A stretch of 64,000 nucleotides of DNA, from assembly GCA_026874595.1 (NCBI GenBank), contig CM049310.1, positions 69,759,556 to 69,823,555 of the forward strand, in the 5' to 3' direction. The position numbers were made by a program, and so were the translations under genes. The DNA comes from Sipunculus nudus (taxonomy: Eukaryota; Annelida; Sipuncula; Golfingiida; Sipunculidae). Numbering within the stretch: the stretch's first letter is position 1; the number at the start of each line of letters is the position of its first letter. Below, piece after piece: positions 53,472-64,000 of the stretch. The notes beneath the pieces were generated by a model that saw only the letters and a list, made by a program, of their open reading frames with translations, was not told where the DNA came from and did no database searches.

Positions 53472-56400
53472 TTATATATATATATGATTATATAAATATA
53501 TAGATATATATATTAACCTACCAATGTTAATCATATTTCAAATAATTATAAATTTGTAACAGAAAATAAGTTTTTGTAATACAAAGCAAGGTTTAGATAT
53601 AACATTTTTTAGTAAATGGATCCAAAGTACCCCCATCCCCCCCCCCCCCTCCCCCCCCCCCCCCCTTGACGCCCTGATGCCAGTACTGCATCACTGATCT
53701 AGAATCCTTTCAGGAAGTTTCCAGTCCAGAATAAATGAGACCTTAATGACACCAGCAGTCCAGAATAAATGAGACCTTAATGACACCAGCAGTCCAGAAT
53801 AAATGAGACCTTAATGACACCAGCAGTTAATTAATAGTATATGTCACGAAAAAAAAACACAAGATGCGTGTATTTATCCATTCTCAACATTAGAACAGAA
53901 GAAATTCACTGCTTTTGACGACACTGACTGTAGTTCCTCCATGTCCTTATCATGTGTATATTGGCTTCAAATATATTGCAGTTCCTTTAGACAGAATTAT
54001 AGTCTGTTCCACTTGTGGGTTTCCACGGCAATTCGGCAATATTTCATTCACACAGTTTGAGTTACAGAAGGCATAGTATGAAATAAAATAAAAACAATTT
54101 ACTTTCATAACTTCTGGGTGTTGTGTCAAGTCGACGTTCCCTTTTTATTGCCAATCTTTGAAAATATTTTTTTTATTTTGCAAAATATTTCCCCCACAAC
54201 AGAATCATGTAAATAGACCAGAATTAAAATGCTTCTAGTATTTATATACCATTGTGCACGTAAGAAACCATCTTTATCATTTTCAGTCGGATACACTTGG
54301 TTGAAAAATAAACTGCCTGTTCAGATTTTGATTTTATTTTATTTATCAAATAGCTTACGAGGATTTTTTTTTCAAGAAAGTTCATATATATTTATGGCTT
54401 AGTTTTTGTAACTATTGAAATCGAAAAGATATTCTACTAAACAACTATATGAAAGACACAAATGTCTTTCGTTATAAAAAAAATAAAATAATGATATATT
54501 TGAAGTCAGTATTTTCACGACAACTCAAGCTCATTGCCGGCAGCAAGAATATTGATCTCAATAAAAAGTCGTTTCTACGAAATGTTGACTGTTTTCTACA
54601 ACAACAAAAATGTAATACATGTATAGCTAATAGGTTCAGATGGTCACTATATCGGATTTTCAGGTGACTGTAAAAGGGTCTTTCCAGAAAAGCAGAATGT
54701 ATAGACATAAGGTCTTATCTTTCATGCTGTACAATTTTGTCGCTCCTACGTGTGACTTTGTGTCAATAACAATAAAAATTATATGTATTTTCAAGACATT
54801 TATTTACACGTGGGGCGATATAAATAAACAAATACTGGGATGCAGACTTACAATATTACGTACATGTCATTATTTTAAGACAATATCGATAACAATGGCA
54901 AAGATACTTCATCATGCATTGTCACTTGATTTAAATTAAGGGCAAGACTTTGGTTGACGTATGCAAAGAGAAAGGAATCAGTCATCTGGTATTTAGCGGG
55001 CTGGAGTCTGTCAAAGACGAAATGGACAAGGCCTGTCAACACTTCGACGCCAAGGCGGAAGTTGAAAAGTACATAAAGGAACAAGGTATGTGGTATATTT
55101 CACATGCAGGTGTGTGAACTGAAAGATCGATCTGAACAAAGGAAACGCAGAGCATGTACTATTAATAGATAAGTTTTGGTCTTCGGTTACGTACGGGGTC
55201 CAAAAAATTCGTAAAGGTTGCTCTTTGGGGCGATTCGCTACAGGGACAATTATACACTACGTTCTCCTGTGTGATTTGTGAAATAAATAATTGTGAAATA
55301 ATTTCCCCAAGATACACGCCTGTACTCTTTTGATGAAACGTTCCAGATTATTGCACACATACACTGTCTCCCTAAAGTAAAACCATCAAAATCTTATCTT
55401 TTGAGATTACAATATAAGCGAGGCCATGTGGAAAGGTCATTTGCACTGATTAACCATCAGTAAGGGATAAAGAGTTGCAAGTGGCCACGGGTTGTCTTTC
55501 TCGAATAAAACCTTAAATTTATACTGCCAAAATATATTTAAATTGAATATTTTTACATCAATATATAAAATAGACCCTATTATGTCTTTGTGTGATATAT
55601 ATATAATGTATTGCTTTTATACATTTAAGAATACATTAATTACAATGAACTACCTTGATGATTTTGTCGTTTCAGAGGTTCCCCATACCATCGTGAGACT
55701 GGCCGCGTATTATGAAAATCTACTTCATATACTAAAGCCAAAGAAAAACGATAGCGACGAATACGTCATGAGTGAGTGGTTAAGATAATCCTGTTGTTGA
55801 AATGTATATTTCCTATTGCAGAACTACAGCCCGCACAAAACTTGATAATATGTACTCCCTTGCCCCACTCGTTTTACGTGAGTTTAAGAAATACGTTGGC
55901 AAACGACAGTTAGACTTACATTCTGCATGGAAAAGGATCCAAATCAAGGTCCGGATTCCAATTCAGACAACATTCTTCTACAGAATCCTGAATGTTCTCC
56001 CTGGATCTTATTGTATCCGCCAAAACAGAGTTGTGCGATTATGTTTTCAGTCGGACGCCGCCGCCGCATAGGCTTCCGGAGACCTCCTACGTAACCACTG
56101 GGCAGAATTTTTTAATTCGGGATTATGATCGGTCACATATGATCGCCTGCGCCCTCATTTTTGATTGACCTCTGACCTTTCCTCTCTGCCCAACGTCCAT
56201 TTGTGCGTCTGTTTCTACACATAAACCCACATAGTACCGTTTGACCGATCAGGCTAAAAATTTTGCACAAATGTAGCCCTTTGATATCTTTATAACATGC
56301 ACTAAAAATGGTGGCGCCACCTGCAACCACTTTTGCACAGCGTCCGTCTGTTTGTCTCCCGTGGTATAAAATCACTCATATCTCAGTAGTGGATTTGACT

Positions 56401-59400
56401 TATCTGCCTAGAATTTTGCATGTTTATACATCTTGGACAGCTTCCCCGTTTTTGTGGCAGGTAGCGCCACCGACATACACATTTCGGCTGCAGACATCCA
56501 TGCTTATATGCAACACACCTCTCTCTATTTCCCCTTGCCACTCAATCCATGCCTCACTTCCCCCGTCCCACTCTGGTTTCGGCGGATACACGTAGTCGCT
56601 TATCGACTACCCGTATTCTAGTTTATATATATATTTTTCTAATTTTGGCTCAGCTGACTATAATTCATCTGAGTGATAGTCGTGGTCCTTTATCCGTCGG
56701 CTGTCCGTCCGTCTGCCGTGCCGCCCGTCCGTGAGTCATGCCGTACGTCTGTTTATGTGTTAAACTGCCATGTTTTGAAACTGTTAGACCTACAAATCTA
56801 AAATTCGCTATACAGTTAGATGTCCTTTATTCTCCTACCATATCGAAAATTGGGTCACTAGGAATTAGTTCCTTCGAAATATTAAGGAAAAACCACTGTT
56901 TTCCATTTAAACCCTATTATGACACTACAAGACACTACAAGTCTAATTTCAAAACCACTAATCTGAGCTATAGTGATAAGCCTTCAGCCGTCGTCCGCCC
57001 GCCCGTTAGCTAAGTACAAATCGTAACCACTGGACCTGATATCTTCTAACTTGACATCTAGGGAGGTCCCTGAAAAATCTCCTTGGAAACCTGCAATAAA
57101 GTCTCTGTTACCCATATCCTCCGAGTTAAAGGGCTTGTAATTTCCCCTCAGTATGATTAAAAAGTTGATTCTTTGCATGCATATTCATCATAAAGTGTTT
57201 TGTCATTTCCTGCAGACTGGAGGTGCCACCTGGATTTTTTTTTCGAATTTTTACGCATTTTGTTTTCTATTTTGGAGACCTTCATAGATGCGGTCTTCCT
57301 TTAACAGGGCACAAAACGTAACAATTGGATGTGGAAGCTTCTTTCTTTACATCATGGTAGGTCCATGAATCATCTCCATGGAAACCTGAAATAAGGTCTC
57401 TGATACCCATATCCTTTGAGCTTTGGGGCTCAGAATAACCCGCCAGAATAGTTAAAATTTGATACAAAGACTCCTCCAATTTCTGAACAAGTAATGCATT
57501 GATCACCATGCTATTTTGCATGCATATTCATCATTGAGTGTTTTGATCAGTTCCTGCAGACTAGTGGTGCCACCTTGTTTTTTTTTTGTTTTTTTTTTTA
57601 CTTTATACAATCTTTTTTCTTTATTTTTGAGACTTTCATAAATGCAGTCGTCCATTAACAGGGTACAAATCGTAACCATTTAACCTAGAATCTTCTTTTT
57701 TAACATCCAGGTAGTCCATGGAAAATCTCATTAGGACTGAAATTCGGTCTCTGCTACCCATATCCTTCGAGCTATAGGGCTTGTAAATTCCCCTCAGTAT
57801 AATAAAAAATTGATACAAGACCTCCAGTTTCTGAACAACTAATGCATTCATCACTATTATTCTTTGCATAAACGTTCCCTCATGGAGTGTTTCATCAGTT
57901 CTTCCAGACTTGTGGCACCACCTGGAATTTTTTTTTAAATTTTTACGCAAAGATGCGGTCTTCCATTAACAGGGCACTAATCTTAACCATTGTACCTAGA
58001 ACCTTCTGACTTGACCTTCAACGAGTCCTTGCAAAATCTCCTTTGAATCCTGAACTTCTTTCTGTTACCCATATCCTTTGAGCTATGTTTCAGTTGAATT
58101 TTGATACCACCTACAAAATATGGCATTCCGATGAAAAAAAATTCTTTTTGTGAATGTCTTCCTAGAGAGCTGAGCGTCATGACCCCTGGGTCACTTGTTC
58201 TTGTCACTGCTGTGGAAATAATTTTCACAGTATGTATTTAATAAATATTTCACATGTTAACATCTGAAATTTGAAAGCATTTTATCAAAAACTGTAGATT
58301 TTATTCAAGTTTTCAAATACAAGGCAGGTATTTTTTACATCAAGCTAGTGTTATGCAGTTTGCTAGAGCTCAGCTAACCAGCTTCCAAGGCCTGCTCTCA
58401 GCTTTCAATATCTGGCATACAGTTTGATGTCCTCAAAATCCCCTACCTTGCCATAATTTTGGTCACTAGGACTTTATTCCTTCAAGATATTAAGGAAAAA
58501 CTTCAATTTTCCATTAAAACCATTGTCACACTTCAAGACTGCCTAATATCAAAACCAAAGATCCGACTTTGATCATATATAATATACATATTCTTCTATA
58601 CATTCGCTATACACATGACAAAAATTATGTCAGTATTGCTTCATTGTTTTAAGTTATGGGCCCGAACATATTGCACTTTGTTAAAAAATCAAGAAATATA
58701 TTAACTTTCTTAACATGAGAATTGCTGAAGTTAGATATGTTTGTCTTGGATAAAACACTATTTAATCAAGCTTTAATTGTATACCCAAAATTAGTTCTGA
58801 AATTTTCAAATTTTATAAGTTTTTAGCATCAATTTTAAGTCAGTACCTTAAATTTTGCCCAAATTTGACCGGAGATGTTTGTTTCCTATGAGCACTGTTG
58901 ATATAATTTCATATCATGTACACATAAGGATTTCAGCTTGTTAGTTTTGAAAGTTGAAAGACATTGGCCAAAACTGTAGCTTTTTTTAAAGTTTTTATGA
59001 GACCATGTAAGACAAAGGCTCTACCCAGCCCCTCTTCAGTCACCTCTATGTCACCGTGTTGACCTTTCAAATTATGTACGCTAGAGGCGGAGCATATACT
59101 GGGCAGTCAGACAGCTTATAGATAGCCACAGTTGATCAAGGTGTCCAATCCAACTCATCTAGAATTTCTTTTGACCAACAACATAAAAATTAACAATAAA
59201 TAAATAAATTTTTATTGGTTTTTAAAAACAACTTTAAGAAAAATTAATAGAAAAGGAATTTGATAGTTGATAAGTAACAAGGAATTACCTTGCAATTGCT
59301 AATGTTGTAAGGATCCTGCATGGATGGATGAAAATGTATTCCAAATAACACCATGCAGTAACCTATGGTATTTTTCATTCAATTTGAATAAGAAAAAAAA

Positions 59401-62400
59401 TTATATTGTTCATTACCATTAGGGATCATATGAAGGAAATTAAAGATAATCAAAGATGCAGTTAATAAAATTAATCTAAATTTCCAGGTCTTTTCCAAGT
59501 GTTTCAGCTTGTTAATTGATATTTATTTGCAAAATTAAAAATGTCAACATTTTAAAATTTTACTAAGACAAGTACTGATTAAAGACGTCAATATGTTTTA
59601 CTAATGACATTAAGAGTCTACATTGTATCAGCTGTCACAAGACTATGAAAATATCAAAATTTATATAACTGGTATCTTTTTTTTTCCGTTAGTAAAATTA
59701 AACTTGCCCATCTCTTGTTTGCTCCTTGTATGGTTTATAGGGTGTTTTTATCCTTGGGTTTTTATTTACACATATAATTGTCTCATAGCTGAGATTCCTT
59801 TTATTTTTTTCTGATACATTTTTTTTAAATAAAAATATTTGAATATGATAAAAAAATTCAGATCTTAGACAATTTCTCACCAAATTTTTGTAATGTTAGT
59901 AATTGTCATAAGATTCTTGCTATGTCTACTCTGTAGATTGTTTTGAAAGTAGTCCAAAGGGATATTTAAAGCCATAAAACCAGGTTTTTATGATCAGTTT
60001 ATAAATTTGTGATTTTGTATATTCTAAATTCTCAGCAACTCTGTTTGGCTGAAACTGAATAAATACTAGACAGGGTGCGAATACTTTGCAAATGTATTTG
60101 ATTACAAATATGAATATGTACGCTATAATTTCATGCATAAGAAAAGGAATACAGGTAAAAAAGTATTTGAATACGAATGCAAATACTTTCAAAATGTGTT
60201 CATGAATGCATTAGTGTCGACATACCGAGGGGAGACAAGCCTTTTAGTATGACCTGTGTGTCTGTCAATTTCTGTTATATTTTCTGTCTGTAGACATACC
60301 GATTGGAGACAAGCCTTTCATTATGATCTGTGTGTCTGTCAGTTTATGTTATTTTTTCTGTCTGCTAACATACCGATGGGAAAAAAGTCTTTCAGTATGA
60401 TCTGTGTGTTCGTCAATTCATGTTATATTTGTATCCCCAGACAAAGTCGGGATACTATGGTTTCATGACGGTCCCGCCGCCGCCGCCGCCGCCGCAGAAA
60501 AACCTTGTGAGCGGGATAACTAAAAAAATATTTCACTGATCTATTTCAAACTTTACATTTGTATAGATATATGTAAGGGGACGAAGCCTTTAAAAATGGG
60601 GTCATGGCCTATTCTAGGAATGTGACCTTGACCTTGAATAGGTCCATTTTTGCTGAAAATAACACAAATTTTTAAATATCTCAAGTAAGCTTGCATGGAC
60701 TGGTCCAAAAATCAAGGTGACCGAAGATCTTGGATAGCCTTGTGATATACCGGAAACTGGTGGCGCCACCTATTACCCTTTTCTTGTTTTTACGCCTTTT
60801 AATACCCCCATAATTGCCACTTGACAGTATTGCAAGCATTATAAGTAAAAAAATAAATGGACAGATTTCTTTCATATTATGCACATGTAGAGGGTGGGTT
60901 ATGGGATGAGGTCTATTTACATTTGGGTCATGACCTTTACCATGAGAGTGGCCTTGACCTTTAATGTGTCCATATTTGGTGAAAATCACACACCTCTTAT
61001 GATATCTGCAGTGTTGATAGCCATATGGATTTCAAACGTGACTTATGTATGGCCCACCACTAAAGTAAGAACCCTATAGGTTCTAGGGTCATGAGGTCAA
61101 AGGTCAAGGTCACTGGACTCGCACCTTAAATGATACTGTGGATGCATTTTAAGCCAAACTTTCATCCCAGGACTTCCATCTTGAATATATAGCTCACTTG
61201 CCAATAGTGGATGATCCATATCAATTTTGGAGCCACAAGGTCAAAGGTCAAGGCCACAGGAGCTATCTGTCAAAAATTAGTTTCTGGATGATAATTCCTG
61301 CTTTTATTGATGTATTGATTCCAAACTTGACTTATATATGTCCAATTGAAAAAGCAAGACTCCAATTGATTTTGGGGTCATGAGGTCAAAGGTCAAGGTC
61401 ACAAGCACATCTTTAAAAAGATTGTGGATGCATTTTCAGCAAAACATTTCATCTCAGACCTTTCATCTTGCAAATATAGTTCATCTGCCAAAAGAGGAAG
61501 ACCTCTATCAATTTTGAGGTCACAAGGTCAAAGGTGAAGGTCACAGGAGCCATCTGTCCGAAAATTAGTTTCTGGATGATAATTCCTGCTTTTATTGATG
61601 TATGGATTTCAAACTTGACTTGTCTTTGACCCATTGGAAAAGCAAGACCCGAATTGATTTTGGGGTCATAAGGTCAAAGGTCAAGGTCACATGACACATC
61701 TTTAAAAAAGATTGTGGATGCATTTTCAGTCAAACAATTCATCTCAGATCTTCAATCTTGCACATATAGTTCACCGGCCAAAAATGAAAGACCCATATCA
61801 ATTTTGAGGTCACAAGGTCAAAGGTGAAGGTCACAGAAGCCATCTGTCCAAAAACTAGTTTCTGAATGATAATTCCTGCTTTTATTGATATATGGATTTC
61901 AAACTTGACTTGTATATGTCCCATTGGAAAAGCAAGACCTGAATTGATTTTTGGGTCATGAGGTCAAAGGTCAAGGTCACAGGACACATCTTTAAAAAGA
62001 TGTAGATGCATTTTCAGCCAAACATTTCATCTCAGATCTTTCATCTTACACATATAGTTCACCTGCCATTACAGGAAGACCCCTATCAATTTTGAGGTCA
62101 CAAGGTCAAAGGTGAAGGTCACAGGAGTCATCTGTCCAAAAATTAGTTTCTGGATGATAATTCCTGCTTTTATTGATGTATGGATTTCAAACTTGACTTG
62201 TATATGTTCCATTGGAAAAGCAAGACTCGAATTGATTTTGGGGTCATGAGGTCAAAGGTCAAGGTCACAGGACTCATCTTTAAAAAGATATGGATGCATC
62301 TGCAGCCAAACATTTCATCTCAGACCTTTCATCTTGCACATATAGTTCACCTGCCAAGAGAGGAAGAACCCTATCAATTTTGAGGTCACAAGGTCAAAGG

Positions 62401-63001
62401 TGAAGGTCACAGGAGCCATCTGTCCAAAAATTAGTTTCTGGATGACAATTCCTGCTTTTATTCATGTAGCCTTCATGTGCCAAAAGGCCAAGGTCACAGG
62501 ACCAACATCTTCAAAAAGATTGTGGATTGATAGATGGAAGAAACAATAATTGCTTGCCAAGTGTCAGTATATGCTGCTAAAAATGGGGACCTATTCTTAA
62601 AGGGGGGGGGCGTACTATGTCTAGGGATACTCTGGCACCTGCGGTGCCAAGAAATGTCTAGTTTATGTCTGTAGACATATCCGTGTGTTTGTCAATTCAT
62701 GTTATATGTTCGGTCTGTAGACATATCTGTGTGTTTGTCAATTCATGTTATATTTTCTGTCTGTAGACATATCTGTGTGTGTCAATTAATGTTATATGTT
62801 CTGTCTGTAGACATACCGATGGGAGACAAGCCTTTTAGTATGATCTGTGTGTCTGAGTTTGGAGAGTGCGTACACCAGATCCTCGCTAACCCCGACGACT
62901 ACAAGACGCAGACCCTTGGCCTGGCCTCCGATACCAAGAAGGTTGAAGAGTACGCCGCCGTGCTAACCAAGGCATTAGACAAGAAGTTCATTGCTACTGA
63001 G
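41533..63001 (+). CDS. NMRAL1: NmrA-like/HSCARG NADPH-sensor gene, exons 1-5 (3' end outside window)
   Basis: NmrA-family Rossmann protein, homologue of human NMRAL1 (HSCARG), an NADPH sensor that is enzymatically dead in the short-chain dehydrogenase sense. Exons: 41533-41770, 51286-51413, 54941-55085, 55676-55771, 62811-63001; in-frame for 266 codons. The ATG is in a strong context (G at -3, G at +4). Residues 34-47 form the beta strand and GATGLQGG nucleotide loop; VTRN (64-67) supplies the Arg expected at the NADPH 2'-phosphate. VFGVTNYYE, HLVFSGLES and VRLAAYYENLL follow the human order. Exon 5 (IPMGDKPFSMICVSEFGE) aligns gaplessly across its junction with exon 4. The last ~50 residues of the usual ~300 are missing and should be encoded to the right. 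The N-terminus MGCRQSKK plus an acidic/Gly-Ala linker of about 25 residues is not in the human protein and suggests myristoylation and palmitoylation. Introns are large (9.5, 3.5, 0.6 and 7.0 kb). Confidence 0.92.
43184..43530. repeat. Two long (AT)n tracts
   Basis: AT runs at 43184-43246 and 43447-43530 in intron 1 of the NMRAL1-like gene, separated by a unique stretch. Confidence 0.93.
45260..45990. repeat. About 46-bp minisatellite (about 15 units)
   Basis: Repeated GAGAGAGGAATGAGGCACAG then CTCAATGTA and AATGCTGTAGGAC, moderately diverged. The open frames on the minus strand across it are repeat artefacts. Intron 1 of the NMRAL1-like gene. Confidence 0.9.
47881..48040 (+). mobile_element. 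5'-truncated SINE, copy 3
   Basis: Matches the 3' part of 21671-21922: CCAAGGTCGGTGGTTTTC, then a CCTCCACCTCCAGACACTAC segment, CCTGAGCCGCGGAGAGTGC and tail TGTAAAATAAATAAAG. The tRNA-like head is missing. Confidence 0.75.
50535..50590. repeat. (AT)n microsatellite
   Basis: AT run in intron 1 of the NMRAL1-like gene. Confidence 0.93.
51421..51475 (+). repeat. (GA)n microsatellite beside a splice donor
   Basis: About 27 GA units beginning 7 nt after the exon 2 donor (CAG|GTAAACC) of the NMRAL1-like gene. Confidence 0.95.
51830..52030. mobile_element. About 200-bp Tc1/mariner-like MITE
   Basis: Begins TA|CAGTGGAACCTGTC and ends ACACAGGTTGCACTCTG|TA, giving inverted ends and a TA target. The interior is internally repeated (GACCACCTGTCTAATAA). 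A partial relative lies at 31417-31588. Intron 2 of the NMRAL1-like gene. Confidence 0.72.
52590..53175. repeat. Dispersed repeat family C, copy 2
   Basis: Shares CTCCTTGGAAACCTGAAATT (and AGGTCTCTGTTACC after it) with 56980-57140, and ends GCGTCATGACCCATGGGTCA like 58172-58195. Opposite orientation to 39730-40265. Confidence 0.6.
53283..53678. mobile_element. Element with CAGTGGCGTCA / TGACGCC ends
   Basis: Starts CAGTGGCGTCATTTTTTC and ends CCTTGACGCCCTG. The interior has G10, (CA)n, (AT)n and very long poly-C runs (about 53639-53665). The short inverted ends suggest a non-autonomous DNA transposon. Confidence 0.5.
53724..53826. repeat. 34-bp perfect triplication
   Basis: Unit CAGTCCAGAATAAATGAGAC plus CTTAATGACACCAG, three exact copies in tandem. 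Intron 2 of the NMRAL1-like gene. Confidence 0.92.
56640..58195. repeat. Dispersed repeat family C, copy 3 with tandem ~300-bp units
   Basis: Begins TTTGGCTCAGCTGACTATAA. From 56980 on, a unit of about 270-320 bp with CTTGACATC, TCTCCTTGGAAACCTG and CCCATATCCT(TT/CC)GAGCT recurs about four times, ending GCGTCATGACCCCTGGGTCA. Large intron between exons 4 and 5 of the NMRAL1-like gene. Not coding. Confidence 0.65.
58200..60215. other. AT-rich intron sequence without recognised features
   Basis: Part of the 7 kb intron between exons 4 and 5 of the NMRAL1-like gene. It is AT-rich, and no exon or strong tandem repeat was seen. Confidence 0.5.
60219..60430 (+). repeat. 74-bp minisatellite copied from the exon 5 acceptor and exon start
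   Basis: Three copies, 74 bp apart (ACATACC at 60220, 60294, 60368), of TTTTCTGTCTGTAG + ACATACCGATGGGAGACAAG + CCTTTTAGTATGATCTGTGT. They match the real acceptor and the first ~48 nt of exon 5 at 62811. The copies lie 2.5 kb upstream of the exon. Confidence 0.9.
60431..62655 (+). mobile_element. 2.2-kb insertion rich in AGGTCA half-sites
   Basis: Splits the exon-5-derived minisatellite. It begins CCCCAGACAAAGTCGGGATA with a (CCG)n stretch and ends near TAGGGATACTCTGGCACCTG. The body has about five tandem ~290-bp units, each with GAGGTCAAAGGTCAAGGTCA and CAAGGTCAAAGGTGAAGGTC, i.e. direct repeats of AGGTCA spaced by 1 and 0. An inverted relative lies at 39000-39480. Open frames inside are short. 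Element class unknown. Confidence 0.7.
62663..62810 (+). repeat. 46-bp short-unit minisatellite next to exon 5
   Basis: Three shortened copies (ACATAT at 62675, 62721, 62767; then the true exon at 62811) of GTCTGTAGACATATCTGTGTG + TTTGTCAATTCATGTTATAT. They look like 74-bp units that lost about 28 bp of the exon-derived part. Each supplies a decoy TAG acceptor. Confidence 0.9.
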
Positions 63002-64000
63002 GTCAGTATAACACATATTTACCTTTCAGCGTAGAAGCTTGTATGAATAATAAATTGTTAAATTGTTGGAACATTATTTTGAAACTAGAAATATGCATTC
63101 TAATGATTTCAAAGCATTCGCCATCGACTTATTCGGCCCATAATCCAAGGTTTATTCGTGCACAAGTGACTCTACATTTTTTTAATATTCCCTGATGACG
63201 TTCCTGGATGTAGATCATGTTCTTGATCCACAGCGAAATCTATTCGGAACTTCAATGGCCCGTTCCCAAAGTGCCCTGAAAATGTCTCTAGGTTCCATTC
63301 AAGATTGCATGAGTTTGTTGTGAGCAAACACACACACACACACGCGAACGGGAATGTACACATAACCGGAGGCCCGGGTATGAAGAAAGATATCTGCGCT
63401 ACTTTGGTAGACAATGCAGCTGCTTGCGTCTGCATTAGATATTCCAATGCTTCCTCTACTATTAATTTGAATATTTTGCCAACAAACTAGTAAAGAGCTA
63501 ATACAACCTGTGATTCTGACACAACTTTTTACAATGCACGCGGAATACAGTTGGGGTCATTGGATAACTGGAGAACTCGATGTACTATACCCGGGCCTGG
63601 ACCCGAAAGACATGACTCGAAAAAATAGCCTATAGCGCAATAAATGTGGACCAGAATAAAAGCTTTGCCAGGAACGACCGTCCTCCGAGGATAACCCTGA
63701 CCTTGTATAATTGGCAATATTGTATACATTTTGTACTACAAATCATTTTTATACAAAAGATCATATATACATGTATGTATCTTCATTCTGATAGTAAGAA
63801 TCCCATATAGGCCTATCTTATATATTTGCATGTATTTTGGCGCCACCAAGTCTACAACTAATAAATTTCGAATTATTTTGCTTTCTCGGTATATTTTTAT
63901 CTGTTGCACTTGATTGTAACACCAATTGTAAATGGCTTTTATTCATACAGATTTCTAGGCATTTGGCATTGTTATAGATCTTAGATAGCTTATTTTCATC
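63002..64000. other. Intron 5 of NMRAL1-like gene (rest of window)
   Basis: No further exon was found. It holds a relative (63140-63375) of the repeats at 22035-22255 and 8225-8465. The remainder is AT-rich. Confidence 0.5.

Noticed and set aside
56140-58230. Several open frames of 60-100 codons on both strands
   Set aside because: They fall in repeat family C, share the same phrases unit to unit, and carry no recognised domain.

Overview
The window is animal nuclear DNA: AT-rich, with spliced genes having GT-AG introns, many microsatellites, tRNA-derived SINEs and short inverted-repeat DNA elements. The gene set (a tandem cluster of CRAL-TRIO lipid-transfer proteins, then an NmrA-like/HSCARG NADPH-sensor gene) and the style of the dispersed repeats suggest a lophotrochozoan, most likely a bivalve mollusc. 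That placement is inference; no taxon-specific marker gene is present.

Layout. About 1.5-33.4 kb holds four paralogous CRAL-TRIO (SEC14-like, alpha-tocopherol-transfer-protein-like) genes. Genes 1 and 2 are on the minus strand (gene 1 runs off the left edge, showing exons 1-3 only). Genes 3 and 4 are on the plus strand. Genes 2 and 3 are head-to-head across a 1.5 kb gap. All four share the same splice phases and the same N-terminal motif (ERMGA..ALR.W). The minus-strand pair has one fused exon 3 where the plus-strand pair has two exons. Gene 4 has a 1-base deletion in an A-run of exon 3a, so as read it is frameshifted. 33.4-41.5 kb is intergenic and made of repeats. 41.5 kb to beyond 63.0 kb is a plus-strand NMRAL1-like gene (five exons seen, last exon(s) outside) whose N-terminus starts MGC and looks dually acylated.

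The most unusual signal is a set of minisatellites grown out of exon/intron junctions. In gene 4, the intron after exon 3a opens with about 12 copies of a 51 bp unit carrying that exon's own splice donor. The intron after exon 3b opens with 43 further copies (about 60 bp each) of the last 39 nt of exon 3b plus its donor. In the NMRAL1-like gene, the acceptor and first ~40 nt of exon 5 are tandemly copied upstream, and that array is split by a 2.2 kb insertion rich in nuclear-receptor-like AGGTCA half-sites. Each copy carries a decoy splice site.

The CRAL-TRIO proteins are expected to carry small hydrophobic ligands between membranes. The NMRAL1-like protein should bind NADPH. Nothing in the sequence links the two functions.
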